Counted from the first letter of the stretch, positions 30,039 to 40,801 are shown. The stretch: 64,000 nt of DNA from a bacterium (GCA_905221115.1 CAJNBX010000001.1:310001-374000); one strand, 5' to 3'. The notes: generated from the sequence alone by a model not told the origin. Made by a program: numbers and translations.

Positions 30039-30489
30039 TTATTTCCTCTTTTAGCATTGCAATCAATAAAATAATCACTCCAACAGTCAGATAGCTATCT
30101 GCCACATTGAAAATTGCAAAATTGATAAAGTCCAAGTGAAACATATCCACAACAAAGCCCTGACTTATCCTATCAATAAAGTTTCCAAGACCACCTGCGA
30201 TAATCAAGGTCAAACCCAAGACCATCCAGAATGAGTCCTCCATGTGTTTATGTAGATACCAAATGGCACCTACCACGACAACCAGGGTAATGACAGCGAA
30301 TAACAACTGCTGATCTTGTAAGATAGAAAAGGCTGCCCCTCGATTTTGCAGGTAGGTCAAACTAACGAAATTAGGAATCCAAGAGCGTACTTCACCCAGT
30401 GGAATCTGCTGGACGATATAGGATTTGACCAACTGATCCAGCCCAATCAAAAGCAGTACAATAACTGCCACTATTCCTCTTTTTTTCAT
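30028..30489 (-). CDS. lspA: Lipoprotein signal peptidase II
   Basis: Membrane aspartyl protease that removes signal peptides of diacylglyceryl-prolipoproteins. The 153-residue product has four transmembrane segments and both catalytic aspartates in GNFIDRI and [11 protein letters not shown]. Its start overlaps the regulator stop (ATGA), so lspA is translationally coupled to the LysR gene. Confidence 0.96.
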   Translation of the reverse strand: MKKRGIVAVIVLLLIGLDQLVKSYIVQQIPLGEVRSWIPNFVSLTYLQNRGAAFSILQDQQLLFAVITLVVVVGAIWYLHKHMEDSFWMVLGLTLIIAGGLGNFIDRISQGFVVDMFHLDFINFAIFNVADSYLTVGVIILLIAMLKEEINGN

Positions 30490-31394
30490 GATTTCCTCTT
30501 TTGATCAAAATATTCTTGCATGACTTCTACGAAGAGAGTCCCAGCTTGACTAAGCTCCACTTCTTCACGTTTAACATAGACCATGCGATTATCTAGGTTA
30601 TCCTTGAGACGAATAACTGTAATTCCATTAACACTGTCACTATCTAAAAATCCAGAACCTGTTGCATAAGCATCCGTCCGCTCCAAAATACCATTCAAGG
30701 TAGCACGGTCTGTCACATTAAACATCTGTGAGCTAGCGCTGGTATCGACAAAGTTCTCTGAATAATAAAGGTACTCGTCTTTCTCTTGGGTAAAACGGAC
30801 TGTCGGTAAGTCCGCTAAATCCTCCATGACCAATACATCTTTCTGAGCTAAAGGATGCCCCTCACGAAGATAAATATGGGTATGGAAGGGAATCAACTCA
30901 ATGACCTCCAGACCTAGCTTTTCAACCCGTTGCATAATCCCCTTTTTATTTTGATTGTTGAGGTAAATAATCCCAATCTCACTATGTCCTTGTGCTACTT
31001 CGTCTAAGATTTGAACAGTAGTTGATTCAAAAATACGAAAGTTCTTATAGTCAGGATAGCGCTCTGAAAAGGCCGTAATGGTTGGTGGTAGAAAGTCATA
31101 GTGCTGACTAGCAATGGAAAATTCATCTTTTTCTTCCTCAGGATTGGCATACTGATTTTGAAAAATATCAAATCCTTTAACCAATTCTTGCGCTTTTTCA
31201 TAGAATTCCATCCCACGACGGGTTAAGAAAGTCCCTGAGCTGGTCCGACGGAAAATCTTAAAGCCCAACTCTTTTTCCAAATCACGAACAGAAATAGACA
31301 GACTCGGCTGACTAACATACATCTTTTCAGCAGCTTCACGGAAAGTACCACTATTGGCAATGGCAACAACATAGCGTAATTGTTGAATGTTCAT
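30486..31394 (-). CDS. cpsY: LysR-type regulator, CpsY/MetR (MtaR) type
   Basis: LysR-family activator, 302 residues, with an N-terminal helix-turn-helix ([27 protein letters not shown], about 18-43) and a periplasmic-binding-like effector domain. The sequence is of the type called CpsY, MtaR or MetR in streptococci, which control methionine synthesis and transport through a MET-box. Its coupling to lspA supports this. A perfect MET-box lies before folD in this same window. Family is secure; the exact regulon assignment is from memory. An extended -10 (TGG-TATAAT) lies at 31424-31429. Confidence 0.85.
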   Translation of the reverse strand: MNIQQLRYVVAIANSGTFREAAEKMYVSQPSLSISVRDLEKELGFKIFRRTSSGTFLTRRGMEFYEKAQELVKGFDIFQNQYANPEEEKDEFSIASQHYDFLPPTITAFSERYPDYKNFRIFESTTVQILDEVAQGHSEIGIIYLNNQNKKGIMQRVEKLGLEVIELIPFHTHIYLREGHPLAQKDVLVMEDLADLPTVRFTQEKDEYLYYSENFVDTSASSQMFNVTDRATLNGILERTDAYATGSGFLDSDSVNGITVIRLKDNLDNRMVYVKREEVELSQAGTLFVEVMQEYFDQKRKS

Positions 31395-31513
31395 CTCCTA
31401 CCCCCAACTTCTTTATCTTTTCATTATACCATATTTTAGAAGTTTTCCATCGAAAAAAATAATGTCACTCATAAAATTCATCTACACTAAGAACGAAAAA
31501 ATCATGGGTACCA

Positions 31514-31551
31514 AAACAAAAAAACAGGCTCTCCGAAAACTCGGAAAGCCT
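31514..31551 (-). terminator. Second terminator downstream of rpmA
   Basis: AGGCTtTCCGA-GTTT-TCGGAgAGCCT followed by GTTTTTTTG on the minus strand. It is a second, stronger-looking terminator after the one at the rpmA stop. The remaining sequence from 31552 to 31602 holds another short inverted repeat (GCCTT/AAGGC) and no gene. Confidence 0.8.
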
Positions 31552-31602
31552 TATTTAATGCTACTTCTAGCTTCCTCGCCTTTATATTTCAAGGCTCGGG
31601 AT

Positions 31603-31625
31603 AAAAAGGTTCACTGGACCTTTTT
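31603..31625 (-). terminator. First terminator at the end of rpmA
   Basis: Ten-base-pair stem AAAAAGGTTC/GGACCTTTTT overlapping the rpmA stop codon, T-rich on the minus strand. Confidence 0.8.
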
Positions 31626-31917
31626 ATTTAGCGATTGGGTAAACAGAAACTTGTTTTTTATCGCGTCCTTTACGTTCAAAGCGTACTACGCCTTCAACTT
31701 TAGCGAACAAAGTATCGTCTCCACCACGTCCAACATTTACACCTGGGTAAATGTGTGTACCACGTTGACGGTAAAGGATTGATCCACCTGTTACAGTTTG
31801 TCCGTCAGCTGCTTTAGCTCCAAGACGTTTTGCTTGTGAATCACGTCCGTTTGATGTAGAACCTCCACCTTTTTTGTGGGCGAAAAGTTGCAAGTTGTTA
31901 AGAGTCATTTTTAACAT
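31624..31917 (-). CDS. rpmA: 50S ribosomal protein L27, with cleaved N-terminal extension
   Basis: L27 reaches the peptidyl-transferase centre with its N-terminus. The 97-residue product starts with a 12-residue extension ending LQLF before the mature N-terminus AHKKGGGST. In Firmicutes this extension is removed by the protease Prp, encoded by the middle gene of this operon. ATG at 31917 follows GGAGG. Last gene of rplU-prp-rpmA. Confidence 0.97.
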   Translation of the reverse strand: MLKMTLNNLQLFAHKKGGGSTSNGRDSQAKRLGAKAADGQTVTGGSILYRQRGTHIYPGVNVGRGGDDTLFAKVEGVVRFERKGRDKKQVSVYPIAK

Positions 31918-31933
31918 AATGTTTTCCTCCGTG

Positions 31934-32287
<354 letters not shown>

Positions 32288-32293
32288 TTAAAA

Positions 32294-32608
32294 TTAAGCG
32301 TTGATTGCGTTGATGACAACTTTTGTATATGGTTGACGGTGACCTTGTTTACGGTGGCTACCTTTTTTAGGTTTGTACTTGTAAGTAACAACTTTCTTTT
32401 GTTTTCCTTGTTTTTCAACAGTTCCAACTACAGTAGCTCCAGCAACAAGTGGAGTTCCGACAACAGTGTTTTCACCACCAACAAGAACAACTTCGTTAAA
32501 AGTAACTTCTTGACCAGCTTCAACGTTCAATTTTTCAACGTAAACTGCTTGACCAACTTCAACTTTAACTTGTTTTCCGCCAGTTTTGATAATTGCGTAT
32601 GTGCTCAT
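32294..32608 (-). CDS. rplU: 50S ribosomal protein L21
   Basis: Large-subunit protein, 104 residues, starting [20 protein letters not shown] and ending in the basic rRNA-binding [15 protein letters not shown] segment. First gene of rplU-prp-rpmA. A strong AGGAGG ribosome site and a structured leader precede it. Confidence 0.98.
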
Positions 32609-32751
32609 TATGCACCTCCTATGATTTTTATGGGTTTCCCCGATTTTTTTGTGAAGACTCGCCTAGCATCGTGGGACGAACCACTTAAACTTGAATAATC
32701 AAGCAACGATGTTCGTGCGGTTGCACAGGAACGTGCATAGTCAACTCTTCA
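32609..32751 (-). promoter_or_regulatory. rplU leader (probable L21 ribosomal leader RNA)
   Basis: About 135 bases of GC-richer leader with potential pairs (TGCACGTTCCTGTGCA; CGTGCGGTTGCACAGGAACG region; CGTCCCACGATG). Length and place match the autoregulatory L21 leader of Firmicutes. Assignment by context, not by a covariance model. Confidence 0.6.
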
Positions 32752-32780
32752 AGTATAGCATATCTCCTATTTTCTTACAA
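32752..32780 (-). promoter_or_regulatory. Promoter of rplU-prp-rpmA
   Basis: TTGTAA (32775-32780), 17-base spacer, TATACT (32752-32757) on the minus strand. Confidence 0.8.
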
Positions 32781-32790
32781 GTAATAACAC

Positions 32791-33483
32791 CTAAAATGAA
32801 GCTTTTTCTTTTACTTTTTTCTGCCAAGAGGCAAAAATCATGCTAATGTAAAAAACGCTCATCATAATAGGAATACCAAGAATGGTCTTTTCATGATAAA
32901 AAATCGTCAAATAGGCTGAAAAGACAACGCCAAGGACAAAACTACTAAGTAAGCTAACAAATATGAACCCTTCACGCAAAAAAGGAGTGTGCTTGGTTCG
33001 GAAATAATCTCCAAAAGCTAGCATTGTTCGTTTGATATTCCCTGTCATAAAGGCGTTATTGTAGGCAATACCCGAAACCTCACCAAAAGCAGTTGTCACC
33101 AGGCCCATACAAAAGGCCAAGGGCGGTACTAGATAGATATTATCTACAGTTTGCGGTACAAAACCAATAATGATTGATAAGATTGCCAAAGGAATCAATG
33201 ACAGAATGGGCTTTTTCACAATTCTCAATTTTTCCTTATAAACAGTTAATAAAAAGACCCCCATCATAAAAGCTAGTAAAGTCATTACTTTCGCACTGGC
33301 ATCTGACACATTGTGTTGAATCAGACCTACTGAAAGAAAGACGACATTCCCAGTTTGTCCAGCTACAAGAGTATTCCCTCGCACAATAAACGTATAGGCA
33401 TCTACATAACCTGCACAAAAAGTCAAAAAAAGCGCTAGCCTCTTAGACTGACGTGATATTTTTCTTATAGGTAATAACCTCAT
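32791..33483 (-). CDS. YoaK/DUF1275 family membrane protein
   Basis: A 230-residue polytopic membrane protein with about six hydrophobic segments. The N-terminal LTFCAGYVDAYTFIVRG...AGQTGNVVFLSVGL and the central AYNNAFMTGNIKRT are typical of the DUF1275/YoaK family, whose transport function is not established. I start at the ATG at 33483 behind GGGAGGG. It is transcribed towards rplU but ends just before that promoter, so it looks like a single gene. Confidence 0.85.
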   Translation of the reverse strand: MRLLPIRKISRQSKRLALFLTFCAGYVDAYTFIVRGNTLVAGQTGNVVFLSVGLIQHNVSDASAKVMTLLAFMMGVFLLTVYKEKLRIVKKPILSLIPLAILSIIIGFVPQTVDNIYLVPPLAFCMGLVTTAFGEVSGIAYNNAFMTGNIKRTMLAFGDYFRTKHTPFLREGFIFVSLLSSFVLGVVFSAYLTIFYHEKTILGIPIMMSVFYISMIFASWQKKVKEKASF

Positions 33484-33572
33484 TTTCCCTCCCATTTCAT
33501 TTACTCATCTCATTATTGTACCACTTTCTTTGGAAAAGACCTAGTAGCTTATTTGAAATTTTTTACCCTCTG

Positions 33573-33602
33573 TTGGATAGTCCCGTCTATCTATGTTATA
33601 AT
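33573..33602 (+). promoter_or_regulatory. Promoter of the oxidoreductase-helicase pair
   Basis: TTGGAT (33573-33578), 18-base spacer, extended -10 TGT-TATAAT (33597-33602). Confidence 0.65.
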
Positions 33603-33636
33603 GAAAGAAGGATTTGAAATCGGAAAAGGAGTATCT

Positions 33637-34620
33637 ATGCTTAAATTAGGTGTCATCGGAACAGGGGCTATCAGTCACCACTTCATAGAAGCAGCCCATT
33701 CCAGTGGAGAATACAAGCTGGTCGCAGTCTATTCTAGAAAACTTGAAACCGCAGCAACCTTTGCTTCTCACTATGAGAATATCCAACTCTTTGATCAAGT
33801 AGAGGACTTCTTCAAGAGCTCTTTTGATGTAGTCTATATTGCCAGTCCAAACTCCTTACATTTTGCTCAGGCAAAAGCTGCCTTGTCTGCAGGTAAACAT
33901 GTCATTCTTGAAAAGCCAGCCGTCACTCAGCCACAAGAATGGCTAGATTTGAGACATACAGCTGAGAAAAAACACTGTTTTATATTCGAAGCAGCTCGCA
34001 ATTACCATGAAAAATCTTTCACTATCATCAAAAACTTTTTAGCAGACAAACAAATTTTGGGAGCAGATTTCAACTATGCCAAGTATTCTTCCAAAATGCC
34101 TAACTTGTTGACTGGGGAGACACCAAATGTCTTCTCAGACCGTTTTGCTGGTGGAGCTCTTATGGATTTAGGGATTTATCCCCTCTACGTTGCCGTTCGT
34201 CTCTTTGGAAAAGCTAAGGATGCAACCTATCAGGCTCAACAGCTTGACAATAGCATTGACCTAAATGGTGACGGAATCCTCTTCTACCCAGACTTTCAAG
34301 TTCACATCAAGGCTGGGAAAAACATCACTTCCAATCTTCCTTGCGAAATTTACACAACAGATGGAACCTTGACTCTCAACACGATTGAGCATGTTCGCTC
34401 GGCTATTTTTACCGACCATCAAGGCAATCAAGTCCAACTCCCTATCCAACAGGCTCCTCATACAATGACTGAGGAAGTCGCTGCATTTGCACACATGATC
34501 CAGCAACCAGATCTGAATCTCTACCAAACTTGGCTGGAAGATGCAAGTTCTGTTCATGAACTACTATTTACTATGCGCCAGACTGCTGGCATTAGATTTG
34601 AGGCAGAAAATGAAAACTAA
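33637..34620 (+). CDS. Gfo/Idh/MocA family oxidoreductase
   Basis: NAD(P)-dependent oxidoreductase, 327 residues, with an N-terminal Rossmann fold (LGVIGTGAISHHF) and the family stretch HVILEKPAVTQP in which EKP carries the catalytic lysine. Substrate is unknown; relatives act on sugars, inositol or biliverdin. The ATG at 33637 follows AAAAGGA. Its last 11 bases overlap the helicase gene, suggesting coupled translation without an obvious functional link. Confidence 0.87.
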   Translation: MLKLGVIGTGAISHHFIEAAHSSGEYKLVAVYSRKLETAATFASHYENIQLFDQVEDFFKSSFDVVYIASPNSLHFAQAKAALSAGKHVILEKPAVTQPQEWLDLRHTAEKKHCFIFEAARNYHEKSFTIIKNFLADKQILGADFNYAKYSSKMPNLLTGETPNVFSDRFAGGALMDLGIYPLYVAVRLFGKAKDATYQAQQLDNSIDLNGDGILFYPDFQVHIKAGKNITSNLPCEIYTTDGTLTLNTIEHVRSAIFTDHQGNQVQLPIQQAPHTMTEEVAAFAHMIQQPDLNLYQTWLEDASSVHELLFTMRQTAGIRFEAENEN

Positions 34621-35692
34621 ACTACCGACTGAATGGCAAGAACTGAGTGACCAACTCGGTTTCCAAGGATTCACCTCCATTCAAACTCAACTATTTGAGC
34701 CCCTTCTTGCTGGAGAAAATCTTCTAGGAGTGAGCCCAACAGGAACTGGTAAGACCCTAGCTTACCTTCTACCAAGTCTTCTCAGACTACAAAAGAAAAA
34801 AGCCCAACAACTCTTGATTCTAGCACCAAATACAGAACTTGCTGGACAGATTTTTGATGTATGTAAAACGTGGGCTGAAGCTATCGACTTAACTGCCCAA
34901 CTCTTCTTATCAGGTTCGAGTCAGAAACGCCAGATTGAACGCCTAAAAAAAGGACCAGAAATTCTGATTGGAACCCCTGGCCGTATCTTTGAACTAATTA
35001 AATTGAAAAAAATCAAGATGATGAATGTGGAAACCATCATTCTAGATGAATTTGACCAATTGCTCGATGATTCTCAGATACACTTTGTCGAGAAAATTAC
35101 TCACTACGCACCTCGTGACCACCAACTTGTCTATATGAGTGCGACAACCAAGTTTGACCAAAAGAAGATTGCGCCTAACACACGTACCATTGATCTCTCT
35201 GACCAAAAATTGGACAATATCCAGCATTTCTACATGCAGGTAGATCAACGTCACCGAGTGGACATGCTACGAAAACTGGCTCATGTTGAGGATTTCCGTG
35301 GTCTGGTCTTCTTTAACAGCCTATCAGACCTTGGAAGTTCAGAAGAAAAACTACAGTATCGGGATATCTTGGCTGTTTCCCTCGCTAGTGATGTCAATGT
35401 CAAATTTAGAAAAGTCATCTTAGAAAAGTTTAAAGACAAGCAACTAACCCTGCTTCTTGCAACTGACCTTCTGGCTCGTGGAATTGATATCGATAGCCTC
35501 GAATGTGTTGTAAACTTTGATGTCCCGAGAGATATCGAAACCTACACACACCGTGCTGGCCGTACTGGCCGTATGGGCAAGGAAGGTTATGTTATCACTC
35601 TAGTCACTCATCCAGAAGAACTTAAAAAACTTAAGAAGTTTGCAAGTGTACGAGAAATTGTCCTAAAAAACCAAGAACTCTATATCAAATAA
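34610..35692 (+). CDS. DEAD-box-type RNA helicase with DEFD motif (CshB/YfmL-like)
   Basis: Superfamily 2 ATP-dependent RNA helicase, 360 residues. Motifs in order: I SPTGTGKT (about 44-51), Ia APNTELAGQ, Ib GTPGR, II DEFD instead of DEAD, III SAT, IV LVFFNS, V LLLATDLLARGIDI, VI HRAGRTGRMG. It lacks a long C-terminal tail, like YfmL/CshB helicases in ribosome assembly. Start at 34610 (MKTKLPTEWQ) overlaps the oxidoreductase gene. Confidence 0.9.
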   Translation: MKTKLPTEWQELSDQLGFQGFTSIQTQLFEPLLAGENLLGVSPTGTGKTLAYLLPSLLRLQKKKAQQLLILAPNTELAGQIFDVCKTWAEAIDLTAQLFLSGSSQKRQIERLKKGPEILIGTPGRIFELIKLKKIKMMNVETIILDEFDQLLDDSQIHFVEKITHYAPRDHQLVYMSATTKFDQKKIAPNTRTIDLSDQKLDNIQHFYMQVDQRHRVDMLRKLAHVEDFRGLVFFNSLSDLGSSEEKLQYRDILAVSLASDVNVKFRKVILEKFKDKQLTLLLATDLLARGIDIDSLECVVNFDVPRDIETYTHRAGRTGRMGKEGYVITLVTHPEELKKLKKFASVREIVLKNQELYIK

Positions 35693-35701
35693 AGCCCCTT
35701 T

Positions 35702-35732
35702 GCTCTATGCACATCGAGTGTATAGAGCTTTT
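35702..35732 (+). terminator. Terminator after the helicase gene
   Basis: GCTCTATgCACatcGaGTGtATAGAGC stem followed by TTTTTTAT on the plus strand. Confidence 0.85.
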
Positions 35733-35751
35733 TTATAAGCAATTCAATTTT

Positions 35752-35856
35752 ATACTCAATGAAAATCAAAGAGCAAACTAGGAAGCTAGCCGCAGGCTGT
35801 ACTTGAGTACGGCAAGGTGACGCCGACGTGGGTTGAATTTGATTTTCATTGAGTAT
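35752..35856. repeat. BOX element (copy 2), palindromic ends
   Basis: A 105-base repeat. The left part (ATACTCAATGAAAATCAAAG, then AGGAAGCTAGCCGCAGGCTG) matches copy 1, and the middle has the BOX core GTACGGCAAGGTGACGCCGACGTGG. The right end GATTTTCATTGAGTAT is the exact inverse of the left end, where copy 1 has GAAGAGTAT. It lies between the helicase terminator and the tuf terminator. Confidence 0.85.
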
Positions 35857-35872
35857 TAGTTCAATATCAGAA

Positions 35873-35902
35873 AAAAGAACCTTGCAAAGCAAGATTCTTT
35901 TA
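35873..35902 (-). terminator. Terminator of tuf
   Basis: AAAGAATCTTGC-TTT-GCAAGGTTCTTT stem followed by TTT on the minus strand. Confidence 0.88.
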
Positions 35903-35944
35903 GTGTCTGACTTAAATAATTGTTCTTCTGGGAACTAAATCGAA

Positions 35945-37141
<1,197 letters not shown>

Positions 37142-37212
37142 TTGAGTAAAAGCCTCCAATAAAATATATTTTATAGATAGACAGTAGGCAATACAGTCTA
37201 ACTTTCCTTACT

Positions 37213-37240
37213 ATTTTATCAAATTTCAGCTAAATTGCAA
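37213..37240 (-). promoter_or_regulatory. Promoter of tuf
   Basis: TTGCAA (37235-37240), 16-base spacer, TAAAAT (37213-37218) on the minus strand, leaving a leader of about 65 bases. Confidence 0.6.
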
Positions 37241-37327
37241 GTGTTTTACAAAGTTTTTGTGAATTATTCTTAATCTGCTAATCTAAACGACACTTCTACT
37301 CCTATCACTTAGCTAAACAAAAAGAAA

Positions 37328-37347
37328 AATCAGGAATTTCCTGACTT
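37328..37347 (-). terminator. Terminator of the AI-2E permease gene
   Basis: TCAGGAAATTCCTGA stem followed by TTTTTC on the minus strand, just after the stop. Confidence 0.8.
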
Positions 37348-38457
37348 TTACTTAGCTAATTCTCTTTCTCGTTCTTTCATTGTTTTATGATTTTCATACA
37401 AACGTGATAAGAACTTAGAAATTTCTTTTAAGATAGAATAGGTTGGTACTGCGACAATCATACCAATGACCCCATATATATTGCTTGATAACAAAAGTAA
37501 TACTAAAATCGTAATTGGATGAACCTTCATCACACCACCAACGATTCGAGGGTAGAGGATATTTCCATCCACTTGTTGAATGATTAGCATGTAAACAACT
37601 GCAATTAGCATTCTATGAGGATCAGTAAAGACATTGGCAATAATCATTGGAATCAAGCCAATACTTGGTCCCACATAAGGAATGAGATTGGCCAATCCTG
37701 AAAAGATGGCGAAGACCAAAGCATATTTTAAACCAATCACGCTATATCCGATAAAGGCCAAACAACCGATAATAATGGCATCAATTGCGACTCCACTAAT
37801 ATAGCGAGCAATTGTCGCATTCAAATTCTTTAAAAGACCTGCAATATGCAACTTATCTCTCTTTAAAACAGTGCGCTCAAGCATCGGCAAAAATTTGTTA
37901 CCATCTAACAAAAAATAAACCAAAAACACAGGGGTCATAATAATAATCAAAACGGTACTAAAGAGAGCTGATAGAACACTTCCGACACTATTGGTAACGC
38001 TATTTAGGATATTTTGTAAAATATCTACATAGGATAGATTTAATTGTTGAATAGTCGCTTGAATATCCAAATTTTGAAAGGCTGGATAAGTAGATAAATC
38101 CACAATCAAATCTTGTAAACGACTATAGATAGTCTGGCTAGTCGCAATCAAGCTGGTCAACTGATTAACCAAAATCGGTAAGAGATAGACTACCCCAATG
38201 ACAAGCCCCCAAACCAAAGCACACAAGGTTAATAGAATACCAATGATACGATTAATTTTGAAATACTTTTGTAAAAAATTTACAATAGGATTGGTCAAAT
38301 AATATAAAAAACCACCTAGAAGAAAAGGAATCATGATGGTGTTTGCGACGCTTACAAAAGGCGTGATAATAGCCCCCATCTCTCTCCATAAATAAAAAAT
38401 GACTGTTAATAATAAAATCTCACTGGTCCAAAAAAATAATTTATTCTTACGAAACAT
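37348..38457 (-). CDS. AI-2E family transporter
   Basis: Integral membrane protein of the AI-2E (YdbI/PerM/TqsA) family, 369 residues, with about eight transmembrane segments and a long central loop (about 110-200). The FSGLANLIPYVGPSIGLIPMII stretch near residues 250-272 is the family signature. Members export autoinducer-2 or act as sodium/proton antiporters; which applies here is unknown. Divergent to dacA. Confidence 0.87.
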   Translation of the reverse strand: MFRKNKLFFWTSEILLLTVIFYLWREMGAIITPFVSVANTIMIPFLLGGFLYYLTNPIVNFLQKYFKINRIIGILLTLCALVWGLVIGVVYLLPILVNQLTSLIATSQTIYSRLQDLIVDLSTYPAFQNLDIQATIQQLNLSYVDILQNILNSVTNSVGSVLSALFSTVLIIIMTPVFLVYFLLDGNKFLPMLERTVLKRDKLHIAGLLKNLNATIARYISGVAIDAIIIGCLAFIGYSVIGLKYALVFAIFSGLANLIPYVGPSIGLIPMIIANVFTDPHRMLIAVVYMLIIQQVDGNILYPRIVGGVMKVHPITILVLLLLSSNIYGVIGMIVAVPTYSILKEISKFLSRLYENHKTMKERERELAK

Positions 38458-38541
38458 GAGCTACCTCCATTCATCTATTTTACCATACTTTCAAAAAAGC
38501 TTCTTTCTTCTATCATGAAACTGGGAATATTTTTTTCTTTA

Positions 38542-38550
38542 TGTTAGAAT
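38542..38550 (+). promoter_or_regulatory. Extended -10 of dacA, nearly leaderless
   Basis: TGT-TAGAAT at 38542-38550 is followed after 9 bases (AAACTTACT) by the dacA ATG. A start point 6-7 bases after the hexamer would leave a 2-3 base leader. No Shine-Dalgarno is present. Confidence 0.65.
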
Positions 38551-38559
38551 AAACTTACT

Positions 38560-39801
38560 ATGAAAAAAATCATTTTAACTCTCTTAAGTCTATCCGTAAT
38601 TGGGGCAGCATCTACTGTTGCTGCCCAAGATTTTAATATTGCTGCTAAACATGCGATTGCTGTTGAGGCCAATACTGGTAAAATTCTCTATGAGAAAGAT
38701 GCAACTCAACCTGTCGAAATTGCTTCTATAACAAAACTGCTTACCGTTTACCTGGTCTATGAAGCACTCGAAAATGGAAGTATCACACTATCCACCCCAG
38801 TAGATATTTCTGATTATCCTTATCAATTGACGACAAATTCTGAAGCCAGTAATGTTCCTATGGAGGCCCGTAATTATACTGTCGAAGAGTTACTTGAAGC
38901 AACTCTAGTATCTAGTGCCAACAGCGCCGCTATTGCCCTAGCTGAGAAAATTGCTGGCTCAGAAAAAAACTTCGTTGATATGATGCGAGCAAAACTCTTG
39001 GAATGGGGAATCAAAGATGCCACTGTTGTCAATACAACTGGTCTGAACAACGAAACTCTCGGAGATAATATTTACCCAGGGTCTAATAAAGATGATGAAA
39101 ATAAGCTAAGTGCTTATGATGTTGCTATCGTTGCTCGTAACCTCATCAAAAAATACCCACAAGTCTTAGAAATTACCAAAAAACCTTCTTCTACTTTTGC
39201 TGGAATGACAATCACTTCTACCAACTACATGTTAGAAGGTATGCCTGCTTACCGTGGTGGTTTTGATGGACTGAAAACAGGAACAACAGATAAGGCTGGA
39301 GAGTCTTTTGTTGGTACTACTGTCGAAAAAGGCATGAGGGTTATCACCGTTGTTTTGAATGCAGATCATCAAGATAATAATCCTTATGCTCGTTTTACAG
39401 CTACATCTTCCCTAATGGATTATATTTCTTCTACATTCACACTTCGTAAAATCGTGCAACAAGGTGATGCCTATCAAGATAGCAAAGCACCTGTACAAGA
39501 TGGAAAAGAAGATACTGTCACTGCAGTGGCCCCAGAGGATATCTATCTAATTGAACGTGGTGGGAATCAATCTTCCCAATCTATTCAATTCACACCTGAT
39601 TCTAAAGCAATCCTCGCACCACTTGAAGCTGGAACAGTAGTTGGCCATTTGACTTACGAAGACAAGGATTTGATTGGTCAAGGTTACATTACCACAGAAC
39701 GTCCTAGTTTCGAAATGGTAGCAGAAAAGAAAGTTGAAAAAGCCTTCTTCTTAAAAGTTTGGTGGAATCAGTTTATCCGATTTATCAACGAGAAATTATA
39801 A
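38560..39801 (+). CDS. dacA: D-alanyl-D-alanine carboxypeptidase (PBP3)
   Basis: Low-molecular-weight penicillin-binding protein that removes the terminal D-Ala from stem peptides and so limits cross-linking. The 413-residue product has a signal peptide (cleavage after TVAA, near residue 22), active-site motifs SITK (near 56), SAN (near 119) and KTGT (near 239), a C-terminal beta domain and an amphipathic membrane anchor (FFLKVWWNQFIRFINEKL-type end). Start assigned at 38560 although no ribosome site is present. Confidence 0.95.
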   Translation: MKKIILTLLSLSVIGAASTVAAQDFNIAAKHAIAVEANTGKILYEKDATQPVEIASITKLLTVYLVYEALENGSITLSTPVDISDYPYQLTTNSEASNVPMEARNYTVEELLEATLVSSANSAAIALAEKIAGSEKNFVDMMRAKLLEWGIKDATVVNTTGLNNETLGDNIYPGSNKDDENKLSAYDVAIVARNLIKKYPQVLEITKKPSSTFAGMTITSTNYMLEGMPAYRGGFDGLKTGTTDKAGESFVGTTVEKGMRVITVVLNADHQDNNPYARFTATSSLMDYISSTFTLRKIVQQGDAYQDSKAPVQDGKEDTVTAVAPEDIYLIERGGNQSSQSIQFTPDSKAILAPLEAGTVVGHLTYEDKDLIGQGYITTERPSFEMVAEKKVEKAFFLKVWWNQFIRFINEKL

Positions 39802-39859
39802 AACATACTGAGCAAAAGATTGCTCCAAAATAGAAACAGAGTAAAAAACTTTAAAGTCA

Positions 39860-39906
39860 AAAACGCATAATATCAAGATTTTTTAATACTTGATATTATG
39901 CGTTTT
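39860..39906. terminator. Bidirectional terminator between dacA and nnrD
   Basis: Perfect 18-base-pair inverted repeat AAAACGCATAATATCAAG / CTTGATATTATGCGTTTT with an 11-base loop, flanked by A and T runs, between two convergent genes. Confidence 0.9.
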
Positions 39907-39940
39907 ATTATGGTAAGATTTACTTCGTTTTCTCTTAAAA

Positions 39941-40801
39941 TCAACTTCTAGCACAGCCTATTTTGAGATATTTTTTCATCATTTTAGGAATCTCATGACT
40001 AATTTCCGTTGGCAAGACCACATAATGTTCTTGAGCTAGTTCTTGAGCAATAGCTGAATGAAGGTGAGTCGCTACGACTACACGCTCGTAGAGACTGGCT
40101 TGTTTAAACTGGCCTGCAAATCCCGCAATCATTCCAGCCAGAGTATCTCCCATTCCCCCAGTAGCCTGATAGGGACCGCCAACCTGTAACTGGTAAAAAT
40201 CAGATTGGCCAACTTGCCAAATACGAGCAGCTGGACCTTTCTCCACCAAAATTGTTCCTTGAGGGAAGGAAGTTAGGGCACTAGCCGTTACATCTTTGTT
40301 TTGTTTTTCAATAGCAATACCAGACAGCTTTTCCCATTCTTTTTGGTGGGGAGTTAGGATAAGCTGGTTAGACGGAAATGACAAACTTGTCCTAGCAAGA
40401 ATAGTCAAAGCACCTCCATCTACAATCAAAATCTGATTCTGTCTTAAGCTAGCAAAGACCTGTTTTACTAAATCTTCTCCAATTGCATCATCTCGTAAAC
40501 CAGGCCCCACCAAGACAACTTCTGCCTTCTCCAATTGCTCTTGTAACAATTGCTGGTCTTGAAGAGAAAAGGCCATAGCCTCAGGTAAATGGCTGTGCAG
40601 AGCTGGAATATTTTCCCTGTCCGTTCCGACGGTCACCAATCCTGCACCGCTTTTTACAACTGCTAAAGCAGCCATGATAATGGCACCACCATAAGGATAG
40701 GTACCTCCAAGTAACAGTAGACGACCGTAATTTCCTTTATGACTTGTACGAGAACGTTCAATAATGACTTTTTCTAGTAGAGCTTGATCAATCACTTTCA
40801 T
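39941..40801 (-). CDS. nnrD: ADP-dependent (S)-NAD(P)H-hydrate dehydratase
   Basis: Repairs damaged NAD(P)H hydrates using ADP. The 286-residue product has the ribokinase-like fold with GNYGRLLLLGGTYPYGGA at the N-terminus, LTPHQKEW, and GGMGDTLAGMIAG near residues 215-227, the catalytic aspartate region. It stands alone without the epimerase domain that is fused in E. coli. AAAAAAGGATG ribosome site. Confidence 0.92.
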   Translation of the reverse strand: MKVIDQALLEKVIIERSRTSHKGNYGRLLLLGGTYPYGGAIIMAALAVVKSGAGLVTVGTDRENIPALHSHLPEAMAFSLQDQQLLQEQLEKAEVVLVGPGLRDDAIGEDLVKQVFASLRQNQILIVDGGALTILARTSLSFPSNQLILTPHQKEWEKLSGIAIEKQNKDVTASALTSFPQGTILVEKGPAARIWQVGQSDFYQLQVGGPYQATGGMGDTLAGMIAGFAGQFKQASLYERVVVATHLHSAIAQELAQEHYVVLPTEISHEIPKMMKKYLKIGCARS

